Source of the DNA: Beijerinckiaceae bacterium
Lineage (GTDB): Bacteria > Pseudomonadota > Alphaproteobacteria > Rhizobiales > Beijerinckiaceae
Length of the DNA stretch: 48,537 bases
Direction of reading: 5' to 3'
Assembly: GCA_019753285.1 (NCBI GenBank)
Contig: JAIELD010000039.1
Span: forward strand, 1 to 48,537
Program-made: the position numbers and the translations under genes
The notes under the pieces: generated by a model
Told to the model about the DNA's origin: nothing
The model's input: only the letters and a program-made list of their open reading frames with translations
Database searches by the model: none
Shown: piece after piece, positions 8,903 through 17,880 of the stretch
How the letters are laid out: the number at the start of each line of letters is the position of its first letter
Position numbering within the stretch: the stretch's first letter is position 1

Positions 8903-10375
8903 TCAGCGGACGATGCGGGCGTCGCTCGCGCCTGCGGATTTCGCCTTTGTGGCCGCGCGCTCGGCGTCTTCGCTGGTTGCGAACGGACCGGCGGAGACCT
9001 TGTAGGCGACGCGGCCAGCGATCTCGACCGTCTCCATCCGGGCATGCAGGGCGGGACCGAGGCTAGCGACGATGCGCTGTGCGTTGGCGACGTTCTGGAA
9101 CACGCCGACGGCGACCTTGCGCGAGCCGGCATCGGGCGGCGAGAAGCGCTGCGTTTCAAGACCGGAAAACGGGTCCTTCCCGGCGAATGTGCTGCGCACA
9201 TCGTCTGCTGGCGCGAAATAAGAGACCTTGGTCAGCGGCGAAGAGGGTGAGAGCCGTCTTGCCGGAAGCTCGACAGCGCTCAGCCGCGATGAAGCAACCT
9301 GTACGCCGGCGCGCGGCACATCGCTCGCAGACAGGCGCTGGCCAGCCGCGGAGCCGCTGAAATCGAATGGCCGCTCCGGCGGCAACGGCACCGAACGCTC
9401 TGGGAGCAGCGAGCGCGACTGTTGCGCGATGGCCGCTACCTGGATGGTCTGTGGCGCAGGCTGCACGCCTTGCGACTCGGCGACGGCTTCCGGCTGGTCG
9501 GCAACGGCCTGATAGGTCGGATCCTCCTCGCCTGCCGCAGCGGTCTCCGGCTCGGAGGGACGGCTCGCGAGCACTGGGGCGGCAGGCCGGGACACCGGCA
9601 CGACGGCGCGCGGCGCGGGAATGCTGGTGAATGCCGGCTCGGCGGAGGCGACCTGAACCTGGGCCTGCGTGTCGAGCCCCGGCAGGCTCGCCGGCTTTCC
9701 GTCGATAGTCAGCGAGGCAAGCAGCTTTTTGTCGTCGCTTCCGGCAAGACCCGCCGGCGCCATGTGCTCGACCTTGATGCGGGCGGTGCCGAGCCGCCGG
9801 AAGTCGAGCGCTTCGGCGACGCGCTGCGAGACGTCCATCACTCGGTTGCCATGGAACGGCCCGCGATCGTTCACCCGAACGATCATCGAGCGCCCATTGG
9901 TGAGGTTCGTGACACGTGCATAGCTCGGCAGCGGCATGGTCGGATGCGCAGCCGTGATCGACTGGCTGTCATAAATTTCGCCGTTGGCCGTGCGGCGACC
10001 GTGAAAGGCCTCGCCATACCAGGACGCGAGACCGATCGCCGAATAGTTGCCGTTCATCTCGCGCGGCACATATGTGCGGCCCGCGACCGAATACGAGCGA
10101 CCGACCTGATAGCGGCCGCCGCCTTTCGGCACGGCCTCGCCGTCCGCGACGACGCGCGGGCTCGCGGGGCCATATTTTTTCTGCGGAAACGCGCCGACTT
10201 CCGAACTGCCGCGGCGGCTCACCTGTTGCGGTCCGCCGGAACAGCCGGCCGCGAGAAGCCCAAGCGCGATGCAGGCAAGACCATGAGACAGTCGCACGGA
10301 ACCGGCGCACGACAGGACAAGACGGGCAGCGCCGTCTTCAAATGAAAGGGAAGCCGGCTCCAGGAACCGCTTCAT
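8903..10375 (-). CDS. rlpA: Septal ring lytic transglycosylase RlpA family lipoprotein
   Basis: 490 residues. A long N-terminal export sequence ends in lipobox LAAGC (lipidated Cys45). A double-psi beta-barrel follows at about 115-205 (GLASWYGEAFHG, VNDRGPFHGNR, DVSQRVAEAL), then a long Pro/Ala/Glu linker. The C-terminal SPOR domain (about the last 75 residues, VAVGVFQNVANAQ) binds denuded septal glycan. The family cleaves glycan lacking stem peptides during daughter-cell separation. The start chosen is the ATG at 10375; the frame opens further to 10465 without conserved residues. It is adjacent to dacA, another wall-maturation gene, with a 72-nt gap. Confidence 0.9.
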   Translation of the reverse strand: MKRFLEPASLSFEDGAARLVLSCAGSVRLSHGLACIALGLLAAGCSGGPQQVSRRGSSEVGAFPQKKYGPASPRVVADGEAVPKGGGRYQVGRSYSVAGRTYVPREMNGNYSAIGLASWYGEAFHGRRTANGEIYDSQSITAAHPTMPLPSYARVTNLTNGRSMIVRVNDRGPFHGNRVMDVSQRVAEALDFRRLGTARIKVEHMAPAGLAGSDDKKLLASLTIDGKPASLPGLDTQAQVQVASAEPAFTSIPAPRAVVPVSRPAAPVLASRPSEPETAAAGEEDPTYQAVADQPEAVAESQGVQPAPQTIQVAAIAQQSRSLLPERSVPLPPERPFDFSGSAAGQRLSASDVPRAGVQVASSRLSAVELPARRLSPSSPLTKVSYFAPADDVRSTFAGKDPFSGLETQRFSPPDAGSRKVAVGVFQNVANAQRIVASLGPALHARMETVEIAGRVAYKVSAGPFATSEDAERAATKAKSAGASDARIVR

Positions 10376-10416
10376 CAAACTGCTGCCTGCATGGCCATTG
10401 AAGTGTCCGGTCTTGG

Positions 10417-10482
10417 GTGTTTTGAAACACTCATCGTTCGACTCCGCACCTTCTTGGGCCACCATCGTTACCTTGGCCTTAA
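10417..10482. promoter_or_regulatory. rlpA upstream region: inverted repeat and CtrA-like site
   Basis: The 246-nt stretch between rlpA and the next leftward gene holds two candidate sites. GTGTTT-TG-AAACAC at 10417-10430 is a 6-2-6 inverted repeat. TTAC-N7-TTAA at 10468-10482 differs from the CtrA consensus TTAA-N7-TTAA by one base. Both are read from sequence only, and either could be chance in an A/T-rich promoter. Confidence 0.25.
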
Positions 10483-10621
10483 ATCAAATGCCGCGATTTT
10501 GCAAAATGGTTTAGAAAGTACGAACGTTCGCGCATCGGCAGCGCTACGCTCCAATCCGCCGCGCGATTGTGACCGTCCTGTGGCGAAGGCGCCGCACTGA
10601 GGTGAAGTTGGACGTGTGTTG

Positions 10622-11029
10622 CTATTCGCCCACACGCGCCGTGCCGGCGTAGCCGTCTTCGCGCACCCAGGCGATCGTGCTATCGCCCGTCCGGTCGATC
10701 GTGAAGCAGAACGGCTTGCCGTCGTACCAGGTGGACCATTTCTGGCAGAGGCGGTCGCCATCGACCCACCAGCGGCCAGAGTCGCTCGGCTTCAGGAAGC
10801 GCCCGAGGCCGACGGCCTCACCGGACCCGTCCACCTTTCCGCTCGCGGCGTAGTAGAGCGGCATCTCGCCGCCAAGCGGCACTTTGAGATAGACGCGCTT
10901 GCCTGCAATGAAGCCGGTGAGCTGCTGACCGGACAGGCGCTGAGCCGCGACCGGCGACGCGGTTGCGATGATGGCGGCAAGACAGGCAAGGTGGAGCGGG
11001 GAGCGTAGGACGCGCATGATAAAGGCCAT
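10622..11029 (-). CDS. Small secreted protein, DUF995-like
   Basis: About 135 residues with an N-terminal signal peptide (hydrophobic core LHLACLAAIIATASPVAA) and a compact mature part rich in Trp, Tyr and Gly. Features include GRWWVDGDRLCQKW, DGKPFCFTI and WVREDGYAGTARV, with two cysteines that could form a disulfide. The overall pattern resembles the DUF995 family, periplasmic proteins of unknown function. I assign it from memory of the pattern, not a search. The start at 11029 or at 11017 is possible; neither has a clear ribosome-binding site. The gene is alone between rlpA and tRNA-Ser. Confidence 0.7.
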   Translation of the reverse strand: MAFIMRVLRSPLHLACLAAIIATASPVAAQRLSGQQLTGFIAGKRVYLKVPLGGEMPLYYAASGKVDGSGEAVGLGRFLKPSDSGRWWVDGDRLCQKWSTWYDGKPFCFTIDRTGDSTIAWVREDGYAGTARVGE

Positions 11030-11158
11030 TCGTTCGAATTGAACCGACAAGCCCCGAGGTGACCACAACCGCCGATGCACGCCCCACGCCACGCACGGCC
11101 AATTTTTGCCCCCTCAGGCTTGAATTTGTTACGCGGAGCCGTCAGAGATGGATTTGCT

Positions 11159-11248
11159 GGAAGGGTGTCCGAGCGGTTTAAGGAACCGGTCTTGAAAACC
11201 GGCGAGGGTGCAAGCTCTCCGTGGGTTCGAATCCCACCCCTTCCGCCA
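11159..11248 (+). tRNA. tRNA-Ser (anticodon TGA)
   Basis: 90-nt class II tRNA. Acceptor GGAAGGG pairs with CCCTTCC. The anticodon stem CCGGT/ACCGG encloses loop CTTGAAA, giving anticodon TGA. The long variable arm is CGAGGGTGCAAGCTCTC, as expected for serine. The T arm is GTGGG-TTCGAAT-CCCAC. The 3' GCCA is encoded. It is convergent with the PPK2 gene downstream, with a 39-nt gap. Confidence 0.97.
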
Positions 11249-11287
11249 TGAAGGATCGAAAATCTGCCTTCGGCACGCCGACACCCC

Positions 11288-12118
11288 TCACCCTTTCGCT
11301 GCCGCCGCGTGGTATTGCTTGCGGATCGCCTCTATGTCGACACTCGGCTGCGGGTCCTCGATCTTCATCTCGTCGAGCGTGTCGCAGATGATCTCGGACA
11401 CGGCGAGGTCGCGAAACCATTTCCGATCCGCCGGGATGATGTACCAGGGCGCGTTCGGGCGGCTGCATTTTGAGAGCGCGTCCGCATAGGCCGCCTGATA
11501 CTCGCTCCAGAGCTCGCGGTCGGTGTAGTCCGTCTCGCTGATCTTCCATTGCTTCAGCGGGTTTTCCAGCCTGTCGCGGAAGCGCTCCAGCTGCTCGGCC
11601 TTGCCGATGTGGAGGAAGAATTTCAGCACCAGCGTGCCGCTCTGCGTGAGAAGCTGCTCGAATTCCCGGATCTGGTCGTATCGCTTCTTCCAGACTTCCT
11701 CGGGCGCGAGCTTCTTGACGCGCTCCACCAGCACCGCCTCGTAATGCGTCCGGTTGAAGAGGCCGACCTTGCCCTTCGGCGGCACGGCCTTGTGGATGCG
11801 CCAGAGAAAGTCATGTGACCGCTCCTCGCTGGACGGCGCCTTGAAAGCGTGCGTCTCGCAGCCCATCGGGTTGACGCCGGAGGCGATGCTGCTGATCGTG
11901 CCGTCCTTGCCGGCTCCGTCCATGCCCTGAAGGCAGATCAGCACGGCCTGCTTGCCGCTGGCGTAGAGCCGCGTCTGGTGAACGAGCAGGCGCTGGCGGT
12001 TGACGTCGAGCCGCGCCTTGGCGGCAGCCTTGTCGGCGTCGCCCGTGTAGGCGGTGTCGATCTTGGCAAGATCGACGACGCTGTCAGGCTTGACGTAAAA
12101 TTCCTTACGGTAATCCAT
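11288..12118 (-). CDS. PPK2 family polyphosphate kinase
   Basis: 276 residues of the polyphosphate kinase 2 family, which transfers phosphate between polyphosphate and nucleotides. Walker A is GMDGAGKDGT (65-74). The lid/Walker B region is FLWRIHKAVPPKG and GLFNRTHYEAVLVERV (about 104-136). The pattern GVNPMGC followed by FKAPS resembles class III PPK2 (AMP and ADP phosphorylation), which is inference from motif memory. The start lies inside the 3' end of the upstream BciB-like gene (14-nt overlap), so the two are co-translated. Convergent with tRNA-Ser. Confidence 0.92.
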   Translation of the reverse strand: MDYRKEFYVKPDSVVDLAKIDTAYTGDADKAAAKARLDVNRQRLLVHQTRLYASGKQAVLICLQGMDGAGKDGTISSIASGVNPMGCETHAFKAPSSEERSHDFLWRIHKAVPPKGKVGLFNRTHYEAVLVERVKKLAPEEVWKKRYDQIREFEQLLTQSGTLVLKFFLHIGKAEQLERFRDRLENPLKQWKISETDYTDRELWSEYQAAYADALSKCSRPNAPWYIIPADRKWFRDLAVSEIICDTLDEMKIEDPQPSVDIEAIRKQYHAAAAKG

Positions 12119-13394
12119 TCCTGCTCTCCGTTCGGTCGGCGCGGCGTTCGTCTTCGGCCGGCAGAAGACCGTAGGGCGCGACGAGGGGCCAGATGTGGTC
12201 CGGCACCATGGTCTTGATGCGGCGCGGATGCTGGCGGCGCAGATGCAGCACCGTTTCCACCGCCTTCATCTCGACGCGGGCTCTCGCGAACTCCAGTCCG
12301 CGCGGCCCGATGCGCGGCATCAGCCATCCCATGATCGGGCGGAGCCAGTCCGGCATGCTGCGCACGGGCAGGCCGCCGGCAGCAAGGGCGACATTTTTCA
12401 GAAAGCCTGCGACAGCGCTCTTGCGCTTGCCCGCGCTGCCCGGCGTCGACAGTTTCAATTCTGGACGCACGAGATCGAGCAGCGCCTCACCCCGCGCATT
12501 GCGGGCTAGCAGCCATTGCTCGCCCTCGCCGCCCATGTAGCCAACGGTTATGTCCGCGAGCGTGTTGGTATAGTCGACGCAGGTGCGGCAGGTCAGCGGG
12601 AAGAAATCTGGCGGAAGCTTCGAGATCGGCAGCTTCAGAAACGGGATTTTGCGGACGCCGCCATCGCGAAAGCGAAGTTCAACGTGATAGTCGGCGCGGA
12701 ATTCGAGGTAAGAAATCGAATCCGGTTCCGGCGATAACAGTTTCAGGAACTGATGGAAATTGGCTGTCGTCGTGTTGTCGGAACATGGCGTGCCGATGAC
12801 GTAGAGCCGTTCGAGCCCAAGCTCCGCCTCGAGCGCGCGGAGCGCGTAGACCTGGCAGGGGATGCCGATCACCGCGAGGCGGCGGAAGCCTTGCGCCCGC
12901 GCCGTATCGAGCAGCGCGAGCAGCGGCGCATAGCCCATGCGCATGCCGCGGCAGCGCGCCATGTCAGCCGCTTTGGTGACGATGACGGGCATCGGCTGCC
13001 ACTCGTCCTCCGGGTGGGGCGCCACCGTCAGCACGGCGTCGACCATGCCGGTCTCGAGCAGCCGCTCGGCGATACGGGTGGTCACCCCCGTCCATTGCGC
13101 GCCGACAAGCGGTGTTTTCATCGCCGCGCGGTGCATGCTCGAAAACGGCCCGAAAAAGGCTTCGTCAGCCCGTGCGGCATCCCGCGTTCGGCCATGGACG
13201 CGCGTCTCCAGCGCGGGGTAATCAGGATTGATGAACTGGCAGGCACGGCCGCAGGCCTTGGGGTCCGAGGATCGGGAAACGCCGCAATCCGTGCAGAGAT
13301 CGCGCGGCGGAGCGGGTGACTGAGGCGGCGCAATGAGGCCATCCGATGCCGATGCCGCCTCTGCCAAACTCTTTATCCCCGCGACCATGTCCAT
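12105..13394 (-). CDS. Coenzyme F420 hydrogenase/dehydrogenase beta-subunit family Fe-S flavoprotein (BciB-like)
   Basis: 429 residues with N- and C-terminal FrhB-type domains. Cysteines sit at CTDC (34, 37), C48 and C52, C180 (GIPCQ), C204 (GTPCSD) and CRTC (269, 272), enough for two [4Fe-4S] clusters. The stretch GIPCQVYALRALE and the end DITVGYMGGEGEQW match what I know of the BciB/HCAR branch. That branch comprises ferredoxin-dependent divinyl-chlorophyllide 8-vinyl reductase and 7-hydroxymethyl-chlorophyll reductase. Members also occur in organisms with no chlorophyll, with unknown substrate, and no bch gene is in this window. It overlaps the PPK2 gene by 14 nt and diverges from rimO. 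Confidence 0.8.
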   Translation of the reverse strand: MDMVAGIKSLAEAASASDGLIAPPQSPAPPRDLCTDCGVSRSSDPKACGRACQFINPDYPALETRVHGRTRDAARADEAFFGPFSSMHRAAMKTPLVGAQWTGVTTRIAERLLETGMVDAVLTVAPHPEDEWQPMPVIVTKAADMARCRGMRMGYAPLLALLDTARAQGFRRLAVIGIPCQVYALRALEAELGLERLYVIGTPCSDNTTTANFHQFLKLLSPEPDSISYLEFRADYHVELRFRDGGVRKIPFLKLPISKLPPDFFPLTCRTCVDYTNTLADITVGYMGGEGEQWLLARNARGEALLDLVRPELKLSTPGSAGKRKSAVAGFLKNVALAAGGLPVRSMPDWLRPIMGWLMPRIGPRGLEFARARVEMKAVETVLHLRRQHPRRIKTMVPDHIWPLVAPYGLLPAEDERRADRTESRNGLP

Positions 13395-13410
13395 CGGCGT
13401 CAGCTAATCA

Positions 13411-13450
13411 GGGCGCAAGCGCGGCGGCAAGCCGCAAAACGATCGCGCCC
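13411..13450. repeat. Nested inverted repeat in the divergent BciB-like/rimO promoter region
   Basis: An outer repeat GGGCGC (13411-13416) / GCGCCC (13445-13450) encloses an inner hairpin GCGGC-GGCAA-GCCGC (13421-13435). It lies 17 nt upstream of the BciB-like start and about 70 nt before rimO. It could form an RNA or cruciform hairpin, or act as an operator. The rest of the 128-nt gap has no clear promoter. Confidence 0.35.
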
Positions 13451-13522
13451 ACCGGCAACGCATAGCCGCCCCCGGGCAAATGACGATTGCAGAAAGCGCT
13501 TCAGCGTGGCATCGCTCTCGCG

Positions 13523-14881
13523 ATGACGCCGACCGCCGAAAAAACCGCTCCGAAGATCAGCTTCGTCTCGCTCGGCTGCCCGAAAGCGCTGGTCGACAGC
13601 GAGCGCATCATCACCCGACTGCGCGCCGAAGGCTATGAACTCACCAAGCGGCACGAGGGTGCCGACCTCGTCATCGTCAACACCTGCGGTTTTCTCGACA
13701 GCGCCAAGGCGGAGTCGCTCGAGGCGATCGGCACCGCGATGGGCGAGAACGGAAAGGTGATCGTCACCGGCTGCATGGGAGCGGAGCCCGAGCAGATCCG
13801 CGAAGCCTACCCGAACGTGCTTTCGATCACCGGTCCGCAGGACTACCAGAGCGTGATGCGCGCGGTGCATGAGGCCGCCCCTCCGGCGCATGATCCGTTT
13901 CTCGATCTCGTGCCCGAGCAAGGCATCAAGCTCACGCCGCGCCACTACGCCTATCTCAAGATTTCCGAAGGCTGCAACAATCGCTGCTCCTTCTGCATCA
14001 TTCCCAAACTGCGGGGCGACCTCGCCAGCCGCCCGGTTGCCGATGTGCTGCGCGAAGCCGAGCGCCTCGTGCGGTCTGGTGTGAAGGAGCTGCTGGTCAT
14101 CTCGCAGGACACCAGCGCCTATGGCGTCGACATCAAATACGCCGAAAGCGTGTGGACGCCGGCGGGCGGCGAGGCGCGCACCGTGAAAGCGCGGTTCTAC
14201 GATCTTGCGCGAGAGCTCGGCGGGCTCGGCGCGTGGGTTCGCATGCACTACGTCTACCCCTACCCGCATGTCGATCAGGTTATCGAACTCATGGCCGAGG
14301 GCGCGGTGCTGCCCTATCTCGACATTCCCTTCCAGCACGCGAGTCCGAGCGTTCTTAAGGCGATGAAGCGGCCGGCCCATGCCGAGAAGACGCTCGACCG
14401 AATCAGGCGCTGGCGCGAGATCTGCCCGGAGCTCGGCGTGAGATCGACCTTCATCGTCGGCTTCCCCGGCGAGACGGAAGCCGATTTCGAACTGCTGCTC
14501 GACTGGCTGGACGAAGCAAAGCTGGAGCGCGTCGGATGTTTCAAATATGAGCCGGTGCGCGGTGCGCCGGCCAATGACCTCGGCCTCGCGCTCGTGCCGG
14601 ACGAGGTGAAGGCCGAACGCTATCGACGCTTCATGGAGCGACAGCAGGCCATATCGGCGCGCATCCTCAAAAACCGAGTCGGCAAACGGCTGCAAGTCAT
14701 TGTCGATGAAGTCGTCTCGACCGCTGGCGGTTTTTCGGCACGCGGCCGATCGAAATGGGATGCGCCGGAGATCGACGGAGCCGTGAACCTCGTCTCCCGC
14801 CGTCCGCTCCGGGTTGGCGACATCGTTTCGGCGAAGATCGAGCGCGCGGACGCCTATGATCTCCATGGCGTGGTTGTCTGA
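13523..14881 (+). CDS. rimO: Ribosomal protein S12 methylthiotransferase
   Basis: 452-residue radical-SAM enzyme that beta-methylthiolates Asp89 of ribosomal protein S12. Domains in order: an MTTase N-terminal domain with cysteines in SLGCPK, NTCGF and TGCMGAE; a radical-SAM domain with CNNRCSFC; and a C-terminal TRAM domain after about residue 385. The SLGCPK start (rather than the MiaB-type TYGCQMN) points to RimO. The ATG at 13523 (MTPTAEK) gives the family length; an ATG 36 nt upstream is possible. It is a single gene diverging from the BciB-like gene. Confidence 0.95.
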   Translation: MTPTAEKTAPKISFVSLGCPKALVDSERIITRLRAEGYELTKRHEGADLVIVNTCGFLDSAKAESLEAIGTAMGENGKVIVTGCMGAEPEQIREAYPNVLSITGPQDYQSVMRAVHEAAPPAHDPFLDLVPEQGIKLTPRHYAYLKISEGCNNRCSFCIIPKLRGDLASRPVADVLREAERLVRSGVKELLVISQDTSAYGVDIKYAESVWTPAGGEARTVKARFYDLARELGGLGAWVRMHYVYPYPHVDQVIELMAEGAVLPYLDIPFQHASPSVLKAMKRPAHAEKTLDRIRRWREICPELGVRSTFIVGFPGETEADFELLLDWLDEAKLERVGCFKYEPVRGAPANDLGLALVPDEVKAERYRRFMERQQAISARILKNRVGKRLQVIVDEVVSTAGGFSARGRSKWDAPEIDGAVNLVSRRPLRVGDIVSAKIERADAYDLHGVVV

Positions 14882-14925
14882 CGCTGCCGCCCGGATCCGA
14901 CGCATTTACCGTTATATTAATCTTG

Positions 14926-14957
14926 TCGAGACATATTTATCGATGTCTCGAGGAGAG
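14926..14957 (+). promoter_or_regulatory. 9-bp inverted repeat abutting the chemoreceptor ribosome-binding site
   Basis: TCGAGACAT (14926-14934) and ATGTCTCGA (14943-14951) are perfect inverted repeats around an 8-nt centre. The last base of the right arm is the first base of AGGAGAG (14951-14957), the ribosome-binding site of the MCP gene. In mRNA the hairpin would sit against the site. As DNA it could be an operator. A possible -10 (TATATT) lies at 14913-14918. Confidence 0.55.
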
Positions 14958-14959
14958 AA

Positions 14960-16717
14960 ATGCGCATGTGGGGTCTGAGAAAGCGTCGGACTTTGACCGA
15001 ATCGGAAGCAGCGCTCGTGGCCGCGCCCGACCTGTCGGCTAGCGTCAGCGCCAAGGCTGCATCAGACAGCCTGCCGATCCACGAAATCCTCGATCTCATC
15101 GAGCGCGACCTGACGGACGCCTTCAAGGCGGTTCGCAAGAGCGCCGACGACGTGAAGGCCGAAAGCGTCGAGACGGGCAATGCGCTGGCGGCCATCCACG
15201 ACCAGACGCGCGAACTCTCCACGGCCTCGACCAATATCGGGCAGGACATCTATTCGCTCGCCTCGGCGGCCGACCAGCTCTCGTCGTCAGCACGCGAAAT
15301 CTCGAACAGCGTGGCGAGCGCCAACGAATGCACCCGAAGCGCGGTGACCATGGCGCATGCCGTGCGCAACACGATCCAGGATTGGTCGGTTTCGTCGCAG
15401 GAAATCCACTCCATCGTTGGCGAGATTTCCAAGATCGCTCAAAAAATCAATCTTCTGGCTCTCAACGCGACGATCGAGGCGGCGCGCGCCGGCGAGGCGG
15501 GGCGCGGCTTCGCGGTCGTCGCGCAGGAGGTGAAGGATCTCGCCAACGCGAGCGCGCTCGTCTCCAAGGACATTCAAGGGCGCCTGAACACGCTGACAGC
15601 CAGCACGGAGCGCGTGATCCAGTCAGTTTCGGAAGTCTCGCAGACCATCGAGATGATCGACCCGCTGTTTTCCGTGGTCTCAAGCTCGGTCGAGCAGCAG
15701 GTCCAATCGGTCAACGCACTGGCGCGGGGCGCGGCGGATGCTTCCGAGCACATCAAGAGCGTGACCGGCATCGCGCAGATGATCGACGAGGAAGCGAGCG
15801 AAGCGAAGAAGCACGGCGCGGTGATGGAAGCGACCACGGCCAAGGCGAATGAAGAGATCGCGTTGTTGTCCAACACGTTCGTCGCCGTTCTGCGCCAGAG
15901 CGATCTCGGTAACCGGCGCAAGCATGATCGCTGGCCGGTCGAGATAGCCGCGCAGTTCTCGCAAGGTGGCGCGCCTGCCGCGACCCGGACGATCGACGTT
16001 TCGAAGAAGGGCGTGCTCATCTCCCTCGCGGATATCCCGCCGCCGAGACCCGGGCGGGCGAGGCTGGCGCTCACCGGGGTCGGCGAGGTCGGCATCAATG
16101 TCGCGACGCTCAGCCATCTTGGCGCGCACTGCGTGTTCGACGGCGCGTCCGAGGCCTTCACCGAGGCGATGGAACGCTACATCGACGATCTGGAGGTGAA
16201 GCACCGTCCGATCATCGAGCATGCCATGTCGATCGCAAGAGCCGTCGAGGCGGCTTTCAGCGCCGGGCTCGATCAGGCGCGCATCAGCGAAGCGGCGCTG
16301 TTCGATGTCGAGTATCAGCCGGTCGAAGGCACGCAGCCGCAACAATTCACGGTCAAGGGCATGGCATTTCTCGAAGAGGCGCTGCCCGCCATTCTGGAAG
16401 GCGCGCTCGACAGTCCGAACAAGCCCGATTTCTGCACGGTGATCGACCGGAACGGCTATCTCCCGGTGCACAACGCCAAATATTCAAAGCCGCAAAGGCC
16501 GGGAGACCTTGCCTGGAACACCCGCTATTCGCGCAACCGGCGGATTTTCAATGATCGCCCAGGTATCACCGCCGCGCGCAACATCCGGCCCTTTCATGTC
16601 CAGAATTATGCGCGCGACATGGGCAATGGCGAAATCGTGCTCATGAAAGAGGTCGATAGCCCCATCAAGGTGCGCGGCCGCCACTGGGGCGGTGTGCGCC
16701 TCGCCTTTCGTATCTGA
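14960..16717 (+). CDS. Soluble methyl-accepting chemotaxis protein with PilZ domain and C-terminal sensor region
   Basis: 585 residues with no membrane segment or signal peptide. The chemoreceptor signalling domain spans about 40-310, with the conserved hairpin tip at 155-195 ([18 protein letters not shown]). A PilZ domain follows: KHDRWP with preceding RR (319-326) and DVSKKG (346-351), the two motifs that bind cyclic di-GMP. Residues about 405-585 form another domain ([29 protein letters not shown]) that I associate with Cache-like sensor tails of alphaproteobacterial receptors. The arrangement suggests a cytoplasmic receptor integrating c-di-GMP with a second signal. Start at 14960 or 14966. 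No che genes are nearby. Confidence 0.9.
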   Translation: MRMWGLRKRRTLTESEAALVAAPDLSASVSAKAASDSLPIHEILDLIERDLTDAFKAVRKSADDVKAESVETGNALAAIHDQTRELSTASTNIGQDIYSLASAADQLSSSAREISNSVASANECTRSAVTMAHAVRNTIQDWSVSSQEIHSIVGEISKIAQKINLLALNATIEAARAGEAGRGFAVVAQEVKDLANASALVSKDIQGRLNTLTASTERVIQSVSEVSQTIEMIDPLFSVVSSSVEQQVQSVNALARGAADASEHIKSVTGIAQMIDEEASEAKKHGAVMEATTAKANEEIALLSNTFVAVLRQSDLGNRRKHDRWPVEIAAQFSQGGAPAATRTIDVSKKGVLISLADIPPPRPGRARLALTGVGEVGINVATLSHLGAHCVFDGASEAFTEAMERYIDDLEVKHRPIIEHAMSIARAVEAAFSAGLDQARISEAALFDVEYQPVEGTQPQQFTVKGMAFLEEALPAILEGALDSPNKPDFCTVIDRNGYLPVHNAKYSKPQRPGDLAWNTRYSRNRRIFNDRPGITAARNIRPFHVQNYARDMGNGEIVLMKEVDSPIKVRGRHWGGVRLAFRI

Positions 16718-16739
16718 GCCTGCGCCGGAGCGCAGGCTC
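16716..16739. terminator. Hairpin between convergent MCP and quinone reductase genes
   Basis: GAGCCTGCG (16716-16724) pairs perfectly with CGCAGGCTC (16731-16739) across a 6-nt loop. It begins in the MCP stop codon and ends 9 nt before the convergent qor stop. There is no U-tract on either strand, so it is a terminator-like stem that may protect both 3' ends rather than a classical intrinsic terminator. Confidence 0.45.
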
Positions 16740-16748
16740 CGTGCACGA

Positions 16749-17723
16749 TCAGGGTATCAGAACGGTCGCGCCGGTCGTCTGCCGGCTTTCAAGCGCGGCA
16801 TGCGCCTTGGCCGCATCTGCAAGCGCGAACCTGTTCGTTACCTCGGACTTCACCGCGCCTGATGCGACCACATCGAACAGGTTTTTTGCCATCTCGACAT
16901 AGGTTGCGCGATTGTTGATGTGCGTGAACAGCGTCGGACGCGTCACATAGAGCGAACCCTTGCCCGCGAGCAGGCCTATGTTCAGCGGGTCGGCATTGCC
17001 AGAGGCGCTGCCAAAGCTTGCAAGCAGGCCGAAGGGCCGCAGGCAATCGAGAGAGCCGAGCAGCGTCGTCTTGCCGACGCCGTCATAGACGACATGGCAG
17101 AGCGCCCCATTGGTCGCTTCCTTCACGGCCGGCGCGAAATCGCCGTTTGTGTAGTTGATCACATGGTCCGCGCCGAGCGATTTGGCGATCTTGCCCTTCT
17201 CGTCGCTGCCGACGGTCGCGATCACGATCGCGCCGAGATGCTTGCCCCATTGGACGAGCAACTGGCCGGTCGCACCGGCAGCCGCGTGGACGAGGATCAC
17301 ATCGCCGGGCTTTACCTTGTAGGTGCGGTGGAGCAGATACTCGGCAGTGAGGCCCTTCAGCATCATGGTCGCCGCCTGTTCGTAGGAGACGCCATCCGGC
17401 AGTTTCACCAGCATGGCAGCGGGCAGCACGCGCTGCTCGGCATACGCGCCGAGCGGCCCGGGGTAAGCGACGCGATCGCCGGCCTTGAACTCGCTCACGC
17501 CAGGCCCGACCGCCAGCACCTCACCCGCGCCCTCATTGCCCGGAACGAAGGGCATTTGCGGAACAGGATAGGCACCCGAGCGGAAATAGACGTCGATGTA
17601 ATTGAGGCCGATAGCGTGATTGCGAACGAGAACCTGGCCTTCGCCCGGCTCCACCGCCGAAACCTCGTCAAATTTGAGAACGTCCGGCCCGCCATGGGCG
17701 TGAACATGAATTGCCTTCACCAT
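16749..17723 (-). CDS. Zinc-independent NADPH:quinone oxidoreductase (MDR superfamily)
   Basis: 324 residues of the medium-chain dehydrogenase/reductase fold, quinone oxidoreductase branch. The N-terminal GroES-like domain contains NHAIGLNYIDVYFRSG and the glycine-rich VPGNEGAGEV. The NADPH-binding region is HAAAGATGQLLVQWGK. No zinc-ligand cysteine set is visible. The family reduces quinones by one or two electrons or acts on enones. The ATG at 17723 follows a short upstream region shared with the divergent SulP gene. It is transcribed singly. Confidence 0.9.
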   Translation of the reverse strand: MVKAIHVHAHGGPDVLKFDEVSAVEPGEGQVLVRNHAIGLNYIDVYFRSGAYPVPQMPFVPGNEGAGEVLAVGPGVSEFKAGDRVAYPGPLGAYAEQRVLPAAMLVKLPDGVSYEQAATMMLKGLTAEYLLHRTYKVKPGDVILVHAAAGATGQLLVQWGKHLGAIVIATVGSDEKGKIAKSLGADHVINYTNGDFAPAVKEATNGALCHVVYDGVGKTTLLGSLDCLRPFGLLASFGSASGNADPLNIGLLAGKGSLYVTRPTLFTHINNRATYVEMAKNLFDVVASGAVKSEVTNRFALADAAKAHAALESRQTTGATVLIP

Positions 17724-17880
17724 GATGTCTCCTGCATGTTGTCATGCGCGTTTGATGCGTCTGATCGACCGATGGCGCGATCCTAGACCGAGCGCCTTCA
17801 AATTGCGACGGCATTTGACAGCGCAGCCGATTCTCCCGACACTTCAACTCGTTGGGGTCGGATTTCGGGGGATGAGGGCC

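Noticed and set aside
10521..10530. CGAACGTTCG perfect 10-bp palindrome upstream of rlpA
   Set aside because: Short GC-rich palindromes are frequent here, and it does not match an operator I can name.
13400..14905. 501-codon minus-strand frame opposite rimO
   Set aside because: Antisense shadow. RimO carries all radical-SAM and TRAM motifs, and the shadow has none.
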